Of a stretch of DNA of 54,408 bases, positions 22,729 to 29,162 are shown in pieces. How positions within the stretch are numbered: the first letter of the stretch is position 1; the number at the start of each line of letters is the position of its first letter. The stretch is from a virus, in the IMG/VR virus record IMGVR_UViG_3300002835_000252, positions 1 through 54,408 of that record; one strand, 5' to 3'. A program made the position numbers and the translations under genes. Below the pieces are notes generated by a model. It worked only from the letters and a program-made list of their open reading frames with translations. It did no database searches and was not told the origin of the DNA.

Positions 22729-23091
22729 TTACCAATCATCATTCCTAACCCAACCTAACTTATCCATTCTATCCAACTCATCCCATTCAATTAAATCACC
22801 AATATCAAAATGTTCTGTGTCAGATTCCCAATTATGTTTCTGATATAAATCATTTTCGGAAAAACATAAATCTTCCATAAATTTCTGTGGGTTATCCGAA
22901 ATTAAAAGTGGTAGTCCGTAAGAGTCACCAACCGAACCAGTCTTATCGGTTAGTATGGAATAAACTCTACCATTAAATAAAACTAGATTATCGATACCGG
23001 CGTTAATGCCAGGCTCACCCGTAACCGGATTAAAGTCAGTAGTATAAAATTGTAAAATTTTTCCTGATTCAAAAACTTCTTTGTTTGTCAT
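22729..23091 (-). CDS. Hypothetical protein, likely early
   Basis: A 120-residue acidic protein from the ATG at 23091 (MTNKEVFESGKILQFYTTDF). The longer frame would start inside the -7 box of the promoter at 23119-23150, so the shorter start is right. It appears to be mixed alpha/beta with a C-terminal DIGDLIEWDELDRMDKLGW. I do not recognise it. It lies between Met and Glu tRNAs, and transcripts from its promoter would also cover the Met and Lys tRNAs. Confidence 0.65.
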   Translation of the reverse strand: MTNKEVFESGKILQFYTTDFNPVTGEPGINAGIDNLVLFNGRVYSILTDKTGSVGDSYGLPLLISDNPQKFMEDLCFSENDLYQKHNWESDTEHFDIGDLIEWDELDRMDKLGWVRNDDW

Positions 23092-23118
23092 TTTTATATC
23101 TTCAGTTATTAGACAATA

Positions 23119-23150
23119 CAAATATACAAAATAATTTTGACATTTCCAAA
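23119..23150 (-). promoter_or_regulatory. Bacteroidota-type promoter
   Basis: Minus strand TTTG, 20-base spacer, TATATTTG; start expected near 23113, 22 bases before the 22729-23091 gene. Confidence 0.8.
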
Positions 23151-23164
23151 TTTATTTTTAGAAG

Positions 23165-23236
23165 TACAGCATACGGGAATTGAACCCGTGTTACCGCCGT
23201 GAAAGGGCGGTGTCCTAACCTCTAGACGAATGCTGC
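23165..23236 (-). tRNA. tRNA-Glu(TTC)
   Basis: Acceptor GCAGCAT/ATGCTGT, D arm TCGTCTAGAGG typical of glutamate tRNAs, anticodon arm CCGCC-CTTTCAC-GGCGG. Confidence 0.94.
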
Positions 23237-23241
23237 ATTAT

Positions 23242-24474
23242 TTATGTGGTTTTCTTCCATATCCAGATAGGTTCACCAAATGTAATTTTTTCGTTATCCT
23301 TTGCCTTTTGTAAAAGGGTATCGTCGAAATAATCACTTTTTGCTTTACCCGCTCCTCCGGAGTTTAATCTTTTTGACATTGCCATACCGATACACCCCTG
23401 ATATACCAAACCTTTAGATTGTATAAAATCATTCATTGCATTCGTAATATCAACATACCCATCTATCTTTGCGTTAAAAACGTCCGCTATATTTATTGCC
23501 AATATTCCATTTTCTTTTAATGTTGGAATAATTTTGTCTATTGTTTTATGAAGAAATTCTTTGTTCCAGCGGTCTATATCACCATATCTAACCCAACTTT
23601 GGGTATCATCCTGTGAATATTTTTCCGTATTAAAATATGGCGGTGATGTAAATATAGTATCAAAAAAATTTACATACTTTGAATAATCCACATCCTCTGC
23701 CGCCTGTGGTATCATTTCAGCAGTCTTTATCGTTTCAAAGAATGTTCTATGTTTAGAATAAAATTCTATTTGGTTTTTATACCCAACGTGGTTCGATATA
23801 TTTGGGTCGATTCCAACATAGTGTTGTCCATGATTAGACGTGAAGAATCCACACAATCTGTCTCCCCAACCGGCAGAGAAATCCAACACATTTTTACTTT
23901 GGAACATATCATACAGAGATTTCGCTATAACAGGTTTAAATTGAGATGCAATATACTTTCTTAATGTAGTTGCCATTCTCAAAGTTTCCTCATTTACTCC
24001 CAACAATACTTTATCTAATGTAAAAAAAGCACGAACTACTGTTTTTATGCCTTCTTTGGTTTGCCATGCCTTCCAACCACTAATCGACCTAATATGGTCA
24101 ACCTTCCATCTATTTTCAATATGAAACGGATTAGATGCATTGTTACCAATATTGACACGTTTAAAATACATTGGAATTTCTTGGTATGATAAACTATATC
24201 TAGATTTAGTATCATTTCTAGGAAACCAATCTCCTTCAACTAATACATCTTCCCAACGAACTTGTTTCAATTTTGTAAAGTTTATTTGTATTTCCTTCTC
24301 TGTTATATTCGGTATAGGCGCGCCATATTCCAATAATATTTCAGATATATCTTCGAGTATTACATCTTTTTCGTATGAAGTCATAATATCTTTCCATTCA
24401 TCTTCACCTATTTTTAGGTAAGGTGACATTCCACGATATTTTTCAAATATGTTTGAACGAACTATGTTAGACAT
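23242..24474 (-). CDS. SAM-dependent SPPY-type methyltransferase paralogue D (inside the tRNA array)
   Basis: A 410-residue protein, the sister of paralogue C. Motif I is NVLDFSAGWGDRLCGFF near residue 197 and motif IV is IFTSPPYFNTEKYSQDDTQS near residue 275. It shares with C the start (YRGMSPYLKIGEDEW), LVEGDWFPR and TLRKYIASQFKP. It has an extra C-terminal insert (SGGAGKAKSDYFDDTLLQKA). It stands alone between Glu and Gly tRNAs, 10 kb from the others, so it moved or was duplicated separately. DNA is the likely substrate from the SPPY motif, but the tRNA context keeps RNA open. Confidence 0.78.
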   Translation of the reverse strand: MSNIVRSNIFEKYRGMSPYLKIGEDEWKDIMTSYEKDVILEDISEILLEYGAPIPNITEKEIQINFTKLKQVRWEDVLVEGDWFPRNDTKSRYSLSYQEIPMYFKRVNIGNNASNPFHIENRWKVDHIRSISGWKAWQTKEGIKTVVRAFFTLDKVLLGVNEETLRMATTLRKYIASQFKPVIAKSLYDMFQSKNVLDFSAGWGDRLCGFFTSNHGQHYVGIDPNISNHVGYKNQIEFYSKHRTFFETIKTAEMIPQAAEDVDYSKYVNFFDTIFTSPPYFNTEKYSQDDTQSWVRYGDIDRWNKEFLHKTIDKIIPTLKENGILAINIADVFNAKIDGYVDITNAMNDFIQSKGLVYQGCIGMAMSKRLNSGGAGKAKSDYFDDTLLQKAKDNEKITFGEPIWIWKKTT

Positions 24475-24510
24475 AAAATAATATTATTAGTATGATTTAT
24501 TTGATATTTG

Positions 24511-24582
24511 AGCGGAAGACGAGGCTCGAACTCGCAACCAACTGCTTGGAAGGCAGTGACTCTACCATTGAGTTACTTCCGC
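24511..24582 (-). tRNA. tRNA-Gly(TCC)
   Basis: Acceptor GCGGAAG/CTTCCGC, T73; anticodon arm ACTGC-CTTCCAA-GCAGT. Confidence 0.94.
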
Positions 24583-24588
24583 ATTGTG

Positions 24589-24670
24589 TACCCGAAGAGG
24601 GACTTGAACCCCCACGCATTGCTGCACCGCGTTCTAAGCGCGGCGTGACTGCCAATTCCACCATTCGGGC
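24589..24670 (-). tRNA. tRNA-Leu(TAG)
   Basis: Acceptor GCCCGAA/TTCGGGT; anticodon arm CCGCG-CTTAGAA-CGCGG; long variable arm; A73. Confidence 0.93.
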
Positions 24671-24676
24671 ATTTGG

Positions 24677-24758
24677 CGGAGGAAGTAGGATTTGAACCCA
24701 CACAACCTTTCGGTCGGCTGATTTCAAGTCAGCTGCAATACCATTATGCGATTCCTCC
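24677..24758 (-). tRNA. tRNA-Ser(TGA)
   Basis: Acceptor GGAGGAA/TTCCTCC, G73; anticodon arm GCTGA-CTTGAAA-TCAGC; long variable arm with a GAAA loop. Confidence 0.93.
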
Positions 24759-24763
24759 GTTTG

Positions 24764-24836
24764 AGCCACTTACCGGAATTGAACCAGTAACCTTCCGATT
24801 ACAAATCGGATGCACTACCATTTGTGCTAAAGTGGC
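24764..24836 (-). tRNA. tRNA-Thr(TGT)
   Basis: Acceptor GCCACTT/AAGTGGC; anticodon arm TCCGA-TTTGTAA-TCGGA; T73. Confidence 0.93.
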
Positions 24837-24934
24837 AAATACAATCCAGCGTAAAGAGTACCCGTTGACTTTACATTCATAGGAACGTTCAGATTTGCTT
24901 CCTAACTGAATTGTTTGTAATATTCAAATTTATT

Positions 24935-25051
24935 TTAATCATTTAAGATTAATGTTCTCTGTGAGATGAGTTTTGATATTTCATTTTTAACCATATCCGA
25001 ATATTTTTTTGTATGTAACATCTGATGGTGGTTAGGACACAGAGGTATGAT
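24935..25051 (-). pseudogene. Remnant of an HNH endonuclease gene
   Basis: In one frame the minus strand reads IIPLCPNHHQMLHTKKYSDM and continues to KNEISKLI before a stop at 24935. This matches the C-terminal zinc/His segment IPLCPTHHQYMHSRFKSLID of the intact HNH gene at 28243-28794. An in-frame stop lies just upstream of the match, and no HNH core remains. It is the only recognisable content of the 324-base stretch 24837-25160 besides the promoter at 25119-25150. Confidence 0.7.
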
Positions 25052-25118
25052 TGCTCAAAAATTAGAAAAATCTGCCATAAACACTCACGAGCAATTCAAT
25101 GTTTGATTTTCAATACAC

Positions 25119-25150
25119 ACAATATACGAAATAATTTTGTAATAACCAAA
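25119..25150 (-). promoter_or_regulatory. Degenerate Bacteroidota-type promoter inside the tRNA array
   Basis: Minus strand TTTG, 20-base spacer, TATATTGT (one base off the -7 consensus). It reads toward the Thr, Ser, Leu and Gly tRNAs. Confidence 0.5.
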
Positions 25151-25160
25151 TTTATTTTTG

Positions 25161-25231
25161 AGCTAGATGGTGGATTTGCACCACCGTAAGAACTTTTGCA
25201 GAGTTCCGTCTGACTACTCGACCAATCTAGC
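25161..25231 (-). tRNA. tRNA-Cys(GCA)
   Basis: Acceptor GCTAGAT/ATCTAGC; anticodon arm GAACT-CTGCAAA-AGTTC; T73. Confidence 0.92.
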
Positions 25232-25236
25232 ATTTG

Positions 25237-25309
25237 TCCGCCTTTCCCGACTTGAACGGGAATCACTGCGTTATCAGCACAGCATTCTAACCATTTGAAC
25301 TAAAGGCGA
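25237..25309 (-). tRNA. tRNA-Ile(GAT)
   Basis: Acceptor TCGCCTT/AAGGCGG (T1-G72 wobble), A73; anticodon arm CTGTG-CTGATAA-CGCAG. Confidence 0.92.
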
Positions 25310-25315
25310 TTATTG

Positions 25316-25387
25316 CATAGGTGACAGGACTCGAACCTGCAACCAACGGTGTTGGAGACCGACGTTCTACCATTGAACTACACCTAT
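25316..25387 (-). tRNA. tRNA-Trp(CCA)
   Basis: Acceptor ATAGGTG/CACCTAT, G73; anticodon arm TCGGT-CTCCAAC-ACCGT with one mismatch at its base. Confidence 0.92.
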
Positions 25388-25390
25388 ATG

Positions 25391-25461
25391 TACCGATACG
25401 TGGAATCGAACCACGTCGTGTTCCTTATGAGAGAACCGTTCTACCATTGAACTATATCGGT
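25391..25461 (-). tRNA. tRNA with CAT anticodon (Ile2 or elongator Met)
   Basis: Acceptor ACCGATA/TATCGGT, A73; anticodon arm GTTCT-CTCATAA-GGAAC. With the copies at 22644 and 28023 the phage has three CAT tRNAs: one initiator and presumably one Met and one Ile2. Confidence 0.88.
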
Positions 25462-25465
25462 GTTG

Positions 25466-25541
25466 CGTTCTTGGAAGGACTCGAACCCTCAACCTCCTCG
25501 TTCGTAGCGAGGCACTCTAAATCCAGTTGAGCTACAAGAAC
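25466..25541 (-). tRNA. tRNA-Arg(ACG)
   Basis: Acceptor GTTCTTG/CAAGAAC, G73; anticodon arm CCTCG-CTACGAA-CGAGG. Confidence 0.93.
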
Positions 25542-25545
25542 ATTG

Positions 25546-25618
25546 GGTAACTAATGGGAATCGAACCCATATCTACTCGGTCACAGCGAGTGGTGTTTAC
25601 CATTACACCATAGTCACC
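25546..25618 (-). tRNA. tRNA-His(GTG)
   Basis: Acceptor GTGACTA/TAGTTAC with the extra G at position -1 opposite C73, the identity mark of bacterial histidine tRNAs; anticodon arm ACTCG-CTGTGAC-CGAGT. Confidence 0.95.
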
Positions 25619-25625
25619 ATAAAAG

Positions 25626-25698
25626 TTGTGGAGATAGGACTCGAACCTATAATTTTCTCATTCAAAGTGAGACGCCTTGCCAATTTGGCCACTCCACA
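25626..25698 (-). tRNA. tRNA-Gln(TTG)
   Basis: Acceptor TGTGGAG/CTCCACA, A73; anticodon arm TCTCA-CTTTGAA-TGAGA; D arm TGGCCAAATTGGCA typical of Gln. Confidence 0.94.
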
Positions 25699-25703
25699 AT
25701 AAT

Positions 25704-25721
25704 GCCCGACTTTCGTCGGGC
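25704..25721 (-). other. Perfect hairpin with GAAA tetraloop between pnk and the tRNAs
   Basis: Minus strand GCCCGAC-GAAA-GTCGGGC, 7 bp, six bases after the pnk stop. There is no T run after it, so it may be an RNA stability or processing element rather than a terminator. Confidence 0.7.
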
Positions 25722-25726
25722 GTACT

Positions 25727-26578
25727 TTAAAAGTCTCCCCAATCTACTTGCAAACAAGTCAAACCCAAATCATTTCTCCACATATCTACAACTTGGTCTC
25801 GGTCATCCAACACGAAGTCGATGTAAAACTTGTTACGAATATGAGTATCGAACAATTCACGTTTGACGATAGAATCTTTACGCATATCGCCTTCTGGACG
25901 CATGAACAAATGAAAGTGGGTCAAATGAACATTGTCCTTCAACCATACCAACGTTTGTTCTCGGCAAACAGAATCACGTCCTGACATAAAGATGATGTTG
26001 TGTGTAGTTGCAAACCTTTGAACAATATCAATGATTGGTGGATTCGGTTTGTCTTCACCGACTCTACCCCAATCAAAGGCACCACGCCCATCCATCTTTG
26101 CAACAGTACCGTCGATGTCAACAATGATTGCCTGTGCCAAAGACTTGTCTTGAATCATTCGAGTTACCTTTGGACGAATCCAATCGTTGAACATCTTACG
26201 AATAACACGTTCACCTACCGACCGATTTCGTTTCAGGTCTCGTTCGATTGCCGTGTCAACGTCAATGTGAAACCACTTGACTTCAACATTTGCATTAAAT
26301 TCCTTACCAATGGCTCGAATAGAGTCTTCGTGTTTTGGATTCAAGTTTGTATCATCTACAATAACATTGATTCCTTCACTCAACCATTGACGAATGAGAG
26401 TATCACGAGTTTTCAGAATTTGAAGTTCCATCTTACTGGACCAAGCGCCACTTTGAACCATAGAACGCAAATCATCTTTATTTACTCGTTTCCAATCTTG
26501 ATTTTGTTCAACGAAGTTAGAAGCCCACGTTGATTTACCCGAAGCGGGGAGTCCTTTACAAATTATGATTTTAGGCAT
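25727..26578 (-). CDS. pseT: Polynucleotide 5'-kinase / 3'-phosphatase, T4 Pnkp (PseT)-like
   Basis: A 283-residue bifunctional RNA-repair enzyme. The N-terminal kinase has the P-loop GLPASGKSTW near residue 8 and the lid RNRSVGERVI near 137. The C-terminal HAD phosphatase has IIVDIDGTVAK (nucleophile DxDGT) near residue 170, SGRD near 221 and VLDDRDQVVDMW near 265. It removes 2',3'-cyclic or 3' phosphates and adds a 5' phosphate so that RNA ligase can reseal broken tRNA. It overlaps the RNA ligase gene by eight bases and lies in the tRNA array. Confidence 0.96.
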   Translation of the reverse strand: MPKIIICKGLPASGKSTWASNFVEQNQDWKRVNKDDLRSMVQSGAWSSKMELQILKTRDTLIRQWLSEGINVIVDDTNLNPKHEDSIRAIGKEFNANVEVKWFHIDVDTAIERDLKRNRSVGERVIRKMFNDWIRPKVTRMIQDKSLAQAIIVDIDGTVAKMDGRGAFDWGRVGEDKPNPPIIDIVQRFATTHNIIFMSGRDSVCREQTLVWLKDNVHLTHFHLFMRPEGDMRKDSIVKRELFDTHIRNKFYIDFVLDDRDQVVDMWRNDLGLTCLQVDWGDF

Positions 26579-27656
26579 CGTTTCTATCTTTCTGATAAAA
26601 TGGTTTTTGATATTCTGGTTTAACCATGTCCCATATTATTTTCGAGTAATCTTTACCGTCCATTATAGAAAATAATATTGAAGACACACTCTTGTAGTTT
26701 TCCAACAAATATAACGCAATTTCTTTTCGTGTTGAATCTTTCATGTTGTAAACAATGTGATTGTTAACACCACAAACAGCAAATAAGATGTCATCATACT
26801 TCTTTTGAAGATCCGAGATAATTCCACCGACCCAAATGTAAAACTCGTCTGGAACATTCTGTAATATTTCTTCTAGGTTATCGCCGTTTTTCAGGGATTC
26901 CCAAATAGAAACATTCGAGACGTTCGTCAGAATACGGTGTAAACGTACATACTCGTCGAGTTTTACTTTTACACGGAAATCGTTTTGGAATCGAACAACG
27001 TAACCTTCAAAGTTTATTTCATCAGAGTTCTTCAGTTCATCAATAGATGAAACATCAAATCTCTTTGGTATAAACAATGATGGAATCATTTGTTTATAGT
27101 AGTCAGGAAAAACAAATTCGTTAGTTTCTTTGTGGTACGAACCCAACAAAACAAGTTTTTCTTCACCACCGTAATCCACAACAATTCGATTGCTCGGATA
27201 AATAATCTCAAACAGAAACGTGTAATCATCCGAATAAGAGTGAACAAGGTTATACAAATCTGAATTTGCATATAACATTTCAGTTGCCTTTATTGCCTGT
27301 TCGGATTCAAACGAACCACGAGTTGCAATATAAACCTCACCATCCTCACCCTTATAGGCGATACCGAGTGAACCATCCATCTTTTCAAAGACAGTATACG
27401 GTAAGTCGAACGGTATGTCCTTTACATCGTGTTCTTGTAAGTTAAAGAATTTTTGAAAAGGACGGGCGATTATGTTACCCATGCCGTCGAGAATCAACCC
27501 ACGAGAATCAATCGTTACTTCATCCCATAACTTTTGAAACTGAACAGTTTGTGAGTAATTGTAGATGTAGTAATCGAAGTTCTTGTGTTTTTGAACATTT
27601 ACATTTCCATCGGAAACGTGTTTGTTCAAAAGTTCTATGTTTTTGTACTTGAACAT
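26571..27656 (-). CDS. rnlA: RNA ligase 1, T4 RnlA-like
   Basis: A 361-residue ATP-dependent RNA ligase. The start is the ATG at 27656 (MFKYKNIELLNKHV), with AAAAGG upstream; the longer frame runs through a tRNA. Nucleotidyltransferase motifs are: I, FEKMDGSLGIAY (the Lys that takes AMP); RGSFESEQA; IIIa-type FEIIYPSNRIVVDYG; IV, EGYVVRF; V, KVKLDEYVRLH. With the kinase/phosphatase just downstream it forms the T4-type pathway that repairs tRNA cut by host anticodon nucleases. Confidence 0.93.
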   Translation of the reverse strand: MFKYKNIELLNKHVSDGNVNVQKHKNFDYYIYNYSQTVQFQKLWDEVTIDSRGLILDGMGNIIARPFQKFFNLQEHDVKDIPFDLPYTVFEKMDGSLGIAYKGEDGEVYIATRGSFESEQAIKATEMLYANSDLYNLVHSYSDDYTFLFEIIYPSNRIVVDYGGEEKLVLLGSYHKETNEFVFPDYYKQMIPSLFIPKRFDVSSIDELKNSDEINFEGYVVRFQNDFRVKVKLDEYVRLHRILTNVSNVSIWESLKNGDNLEEILQNVPDEFYIWVGGIISDLQKKYDDILFAVCGVNNHIVYNMKDSTRKEIALYLLENYKSVSSILFSIMDGKDYSKIIWDMVKPEYQKPFYQKDRNDA

Positions 27657-27679
27657 AAAATACCTTTTAGTTAATAAAG

Positions 27680-27753
27680 TCAGGGTGACAGGACTTGAAC
27701 CTGCATATTCTCCGCTCCAGACGGAGCCCGTAGCCAATTCCGGACACACCCTG
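27680..27753 (-). tRNA. tRNA-Pro(TGG) with an odd anticodon loop
   Basis: Acceptor CAGGGTG/CACCCTG with C1-G72 and A73, marks of bacterial proline tRNAs. The anticodon stem CTCCG/CGGAG holds the loop TCTGGAG, so TGG is at 34-36 but position 33 is C rather than the near-universal T. The function of this copy is therefore uncertain. Confidence 0.72.
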
Positions 27754-27761
27754 ATAATTTG

Positions 27762-27833
27762 CTTGGTATGTGGGCCTCGAACCCACGACTTCCGGATTCA
27801 CTCCGGACGCATTTCCAACGATGCTCATACCAA
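27762..27833 (-). tRNA. tRNA of undetermined isotype (TGA at the anticodon place)
   Basis: Full cloverleaf: acceptor TTGGTAT/ATACCAA, G73, D stem GCAT/ATGC, T arm GTGGG-TTCGAGG-CCCAC. The anticodon stem TCCGG/CCGGA holds the loop AGTGAAT, which puts TGA at 34-36 with G at 33. A serine anticodon on a short-variable-loop tRNA would be abnormal. Confidence 0.6.
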
Positions 27834-27850
27834 AACACCGATACCAATTT

Positions 27851-27919
27851 GCCAGAACCGATAACGGTGTGAACACAACAGAGACAAAAAGTTACTGGCA
27901 TAACGGGTTGCACTCTGGC
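27851..27919 (-). other. Possible degenerate tRNA-like element
   Basis: Between two tRNAs, GCCAGAG and TTCTGGC can form a 7-bp acceptor-like stem 55 bases apart, followed by A, but no T arm or anticodon arm can be drawn. It may be a decayed tRNA or chance. Confidence 0.25.
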
Positions 27920-27928
27920 CGTGTTTTG

Positions 27929-28015
27929 CTCAAGCGGCAGGATTTGAACCTGCGGTGGGGTATAAACCACGACGGATTAACAGTCCGTTACCATCGGCCT
28001 CTCGGTCACACTTGA
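27929..28015 (-). tRNA. tRNA with Asn anticodon (GTT) on a long-variable-arm body
   Basis: 87 bases. Acceptor TCAAGTG/CGCTTGA, G73; anticodon arm ACGGA-CTGTTAA-TCCGT gives GTT. The variable region is 18 bases and can fold GTGG-TTTATA-CCAC, and the D arm (ACC-GAGAGGCCGAT-GGT) is of the Ser/Leu kind. Asn tRNAs normally have a 5-base variable loop, so charging by SerRS cannot be excluded. Confidence 0.8.
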
Positions 28016-28022
28016 ATAATTG

Positions 28023-28095
28023 TAGCGGGGGCAGGACTCGAACCTGCAATCTTCGGGTTATGAGCCCGACGAGTTAACCGTTTCTCTACCCCGCA
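28023..28095 (-). tRNA. Initiator tRNA-fMet(CAT)
   Basis: T1 faces T72, an unpaired first position as needed for formylation, then GCGGGG/CCCCGC. The anticodon stem TCGGG-CTCATAA-CCCGA has the three G-C pairs that mark initiators, and the arm is nearly identical to that of E. coli fMet. Confidence 0.9.
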
Positions 28096-28102
28096 ATTTT
28101 TG

Positions 28103-28174
28103 TGCCGAAACGTGGAATCGAACCACGGCTACCAGTGCTTCAAACTGGCGCTCTACCAACTGAGCTATCTCGGC
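28103..28174 (-). tRNA. tRNA-Phe(GAA)
   Basis: Acceptor GCCGAGA/TTTCGGC, A73; anticodon arm CCAGT-TTGAAGC-ACTGG. Confidence 0.93.
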
Positions 28175-28178
28175 ATTA

Positions 28179-28254
28179 TGGTGGACCAGATGAGAATCGA
28201 ACTCACCACAGGTGCATTGCAAGTGCTCCTCGCCCCCTTGGATCATGCTGGCCC
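28179..28254 (-). tRNA. tRNA-Ala(TGC)
   Basis: Acceptor GGGCCAG/CTGGTCC contains G3-T70, the alanine identity pair; A73 with encoded CCA; anticodon arm GAGCA-CTTGCAA-TGCAC (one mismatch). Its 5' end overlaps the stop of the HNH gene by 12 bases. Confidence 0.88.
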
Positions 28255-28794
28255 GCTATTCAGAAAAGTGATTATGAATTCTTGCACTTTATCGTCTATC
28301 AATGATTTGAATCTACTGTGCATATACTGATGGTGAGTTGGACAAAGTGGAATCAAATTTTCCGGTCTATTATCATTATGATTCTCGTTATAGTGGTGTA
28401 CCGCAACAATTTTATTCTCATCACACACTACACATTTCTTTTCGTGGTATCTGAATGCTATTACTCTATAACTAACGTCATCGCTGTAGTATTTTTGACT
28501 TTTAGCTTTGCCACCAATTGAGTTGGCACATGATCTAGAGCAGTAATATTTTTCTCGTGTTGGAAATTGTTTTTCCCTCTCTTTCACACTAAAAGTGATA
28601 TTACACACGGAACACTCTACATCAAACACCATCAGTTCACCAAGTTTATCCTTCAATATAGAGTTCATTCTAATTGAAGAATCATTTTGATAATCTTTAC
28701 GTTTTGGATTCGATTGACACCACCGTGAATGATTACCTTTATCACTAACGGTTTCAAAATCAAATTCATTACCACAATGTTTACATATCCACAT
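28243..28794 (-). CDS. HNH endonuclease with zinc fingers, ending inside tRNA-Ala
   Basis: A 183-residue protein from the ATG at 28794 (MWICKHCGNEFDFETV), preceded by TATAGGAGTCCCGAA. It has a first zinc finger CKHC...WC, a second CSVCNITF...YYCSRSC, and the HNH part CVVCDENKIVAVHHYNENHN with NLIPLCPTHHQYMHS. The gene ends within the first 12 bases of tRNA-Ala, as expected for a mobile gene inserted beside a tRNA target. The TATTTATA motif is 35 bases upstream. A remnant of a related gene is at 24935-25051. Confidence 0.87.
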   Translation of the reverse strand: MWICKHCGNEFDFETVSDKGNHSRWCQSNPKRKDYQNDSSIRMNSILKDKLGELMVFDVECSVCNITFSVKEREKQFPTREKYYCSRSCANSIGGKAKSQKYYSDDVSYRVIAFRYHEKKCVVCDENKIVAVHHYNENHNDNRPENLIPLCPTHHQYMHSRFKSLIDDKVQEFIITFLNSGPA

Positions 28795-28828
28795 TTCGGG
28801 ACTCCTATACAATTGAACAATCTACAAT

Positions 28829-28836
28829 TATAAATA
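28829..28836 (-). promoter_or_regulatory. Candidate late promoter motif (TATTTATA)
   Basis: Minus strand GGGATATATTTATAATTG, 35 bases before the HNH gene 28243-28794. Confidence 0.5.
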
Positions 28837-28858
28837 TATCCCGAATAGATTTATTTTG

Positions 28859-28942
28859 TGCCGCGGGTAGGATTCGCACCTACTCACCAAAATAGGAAAA
28901 GTTTTACAGACTTCCGTACCTCTCTAACTGTACCGCCGCGGC
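28859..28942 (-). tRNA. tRNA-Tyr(GTA)
   Basis: Acceptor GCCGCGG/CCGCGGC, A73; anticodon arm GAAGT-CTGTAAA-ACTTT; long variable arm as in bacterial Tyr tRNAs. First tRNA after the promoter at 28989-29019. Confidence 0.9.
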
Positions 28943-28988
28943 TTGTTTTATAAGTTTTCAATGAACATTTCCCTCAAACGAAGGAATA

Positions 28989-29019
28989 CAAATCTACGAA
29001 ATAGTTTCGGGATTACAAA
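28989..29019 (-). promoter_or_regulatory. Bacteroidota-type promoter at the head of the tRNA array
   Basis: Minus strand TTTG, 19-base spacer, TAGATTTG. Transcription would start near 28983, about 40 bases before tRNA-Tyr. Confidence 0.75.
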
Positions 29020-29095
29020 TTAATTTTTGTTCATAATTTTGTTTTTTGGGTGTAAGTCATTTAATATCAAGAACTTAAAAAGTTTTCCACATAAC

Positions 29096-29133
29096 AAAAA
29101 AGACTTACAAATTTTACTCTGTAAGTCTTTTTT
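29096..29133 (-). terminator. Hairpin terminator after the 42-residue ORF
   Basis: Minus strand AGACTTACA and TGTAAGTCT arms (9 bp) followed by six T; the A run on the other side could let it work both ways. Confidence 0.85.
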
Positions 29134-29162
29134 GAAGGTATAGTATATCTGTACTACAATCT

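Noticed and set aside
24497-25530. Several reading frames across the tRNA array on both strands
   Set aside because: They are made of tRNA sequences (GLEPxT-type peptides from T arms) and have no ribosome sites.
27762-27833. An opal-suppressor tRNA on the plus strand (TCA in the loop)
   Set aside because: The T-arm consensus GGTTCGAGGCC is on the minus strand, so the tRNA must be read from there.
27851-27919. A 26th tRNA (Asp or Val)
   Set aside because: Only an acceptor-like stem can be drawn; no T arm or anticodon arm.
27667-27970. Overlapping minus-strand frames between RNA ligase and tRNA-fMet
   Set aside because: They pass through three tRNA genes; no family resemblance or start signals.
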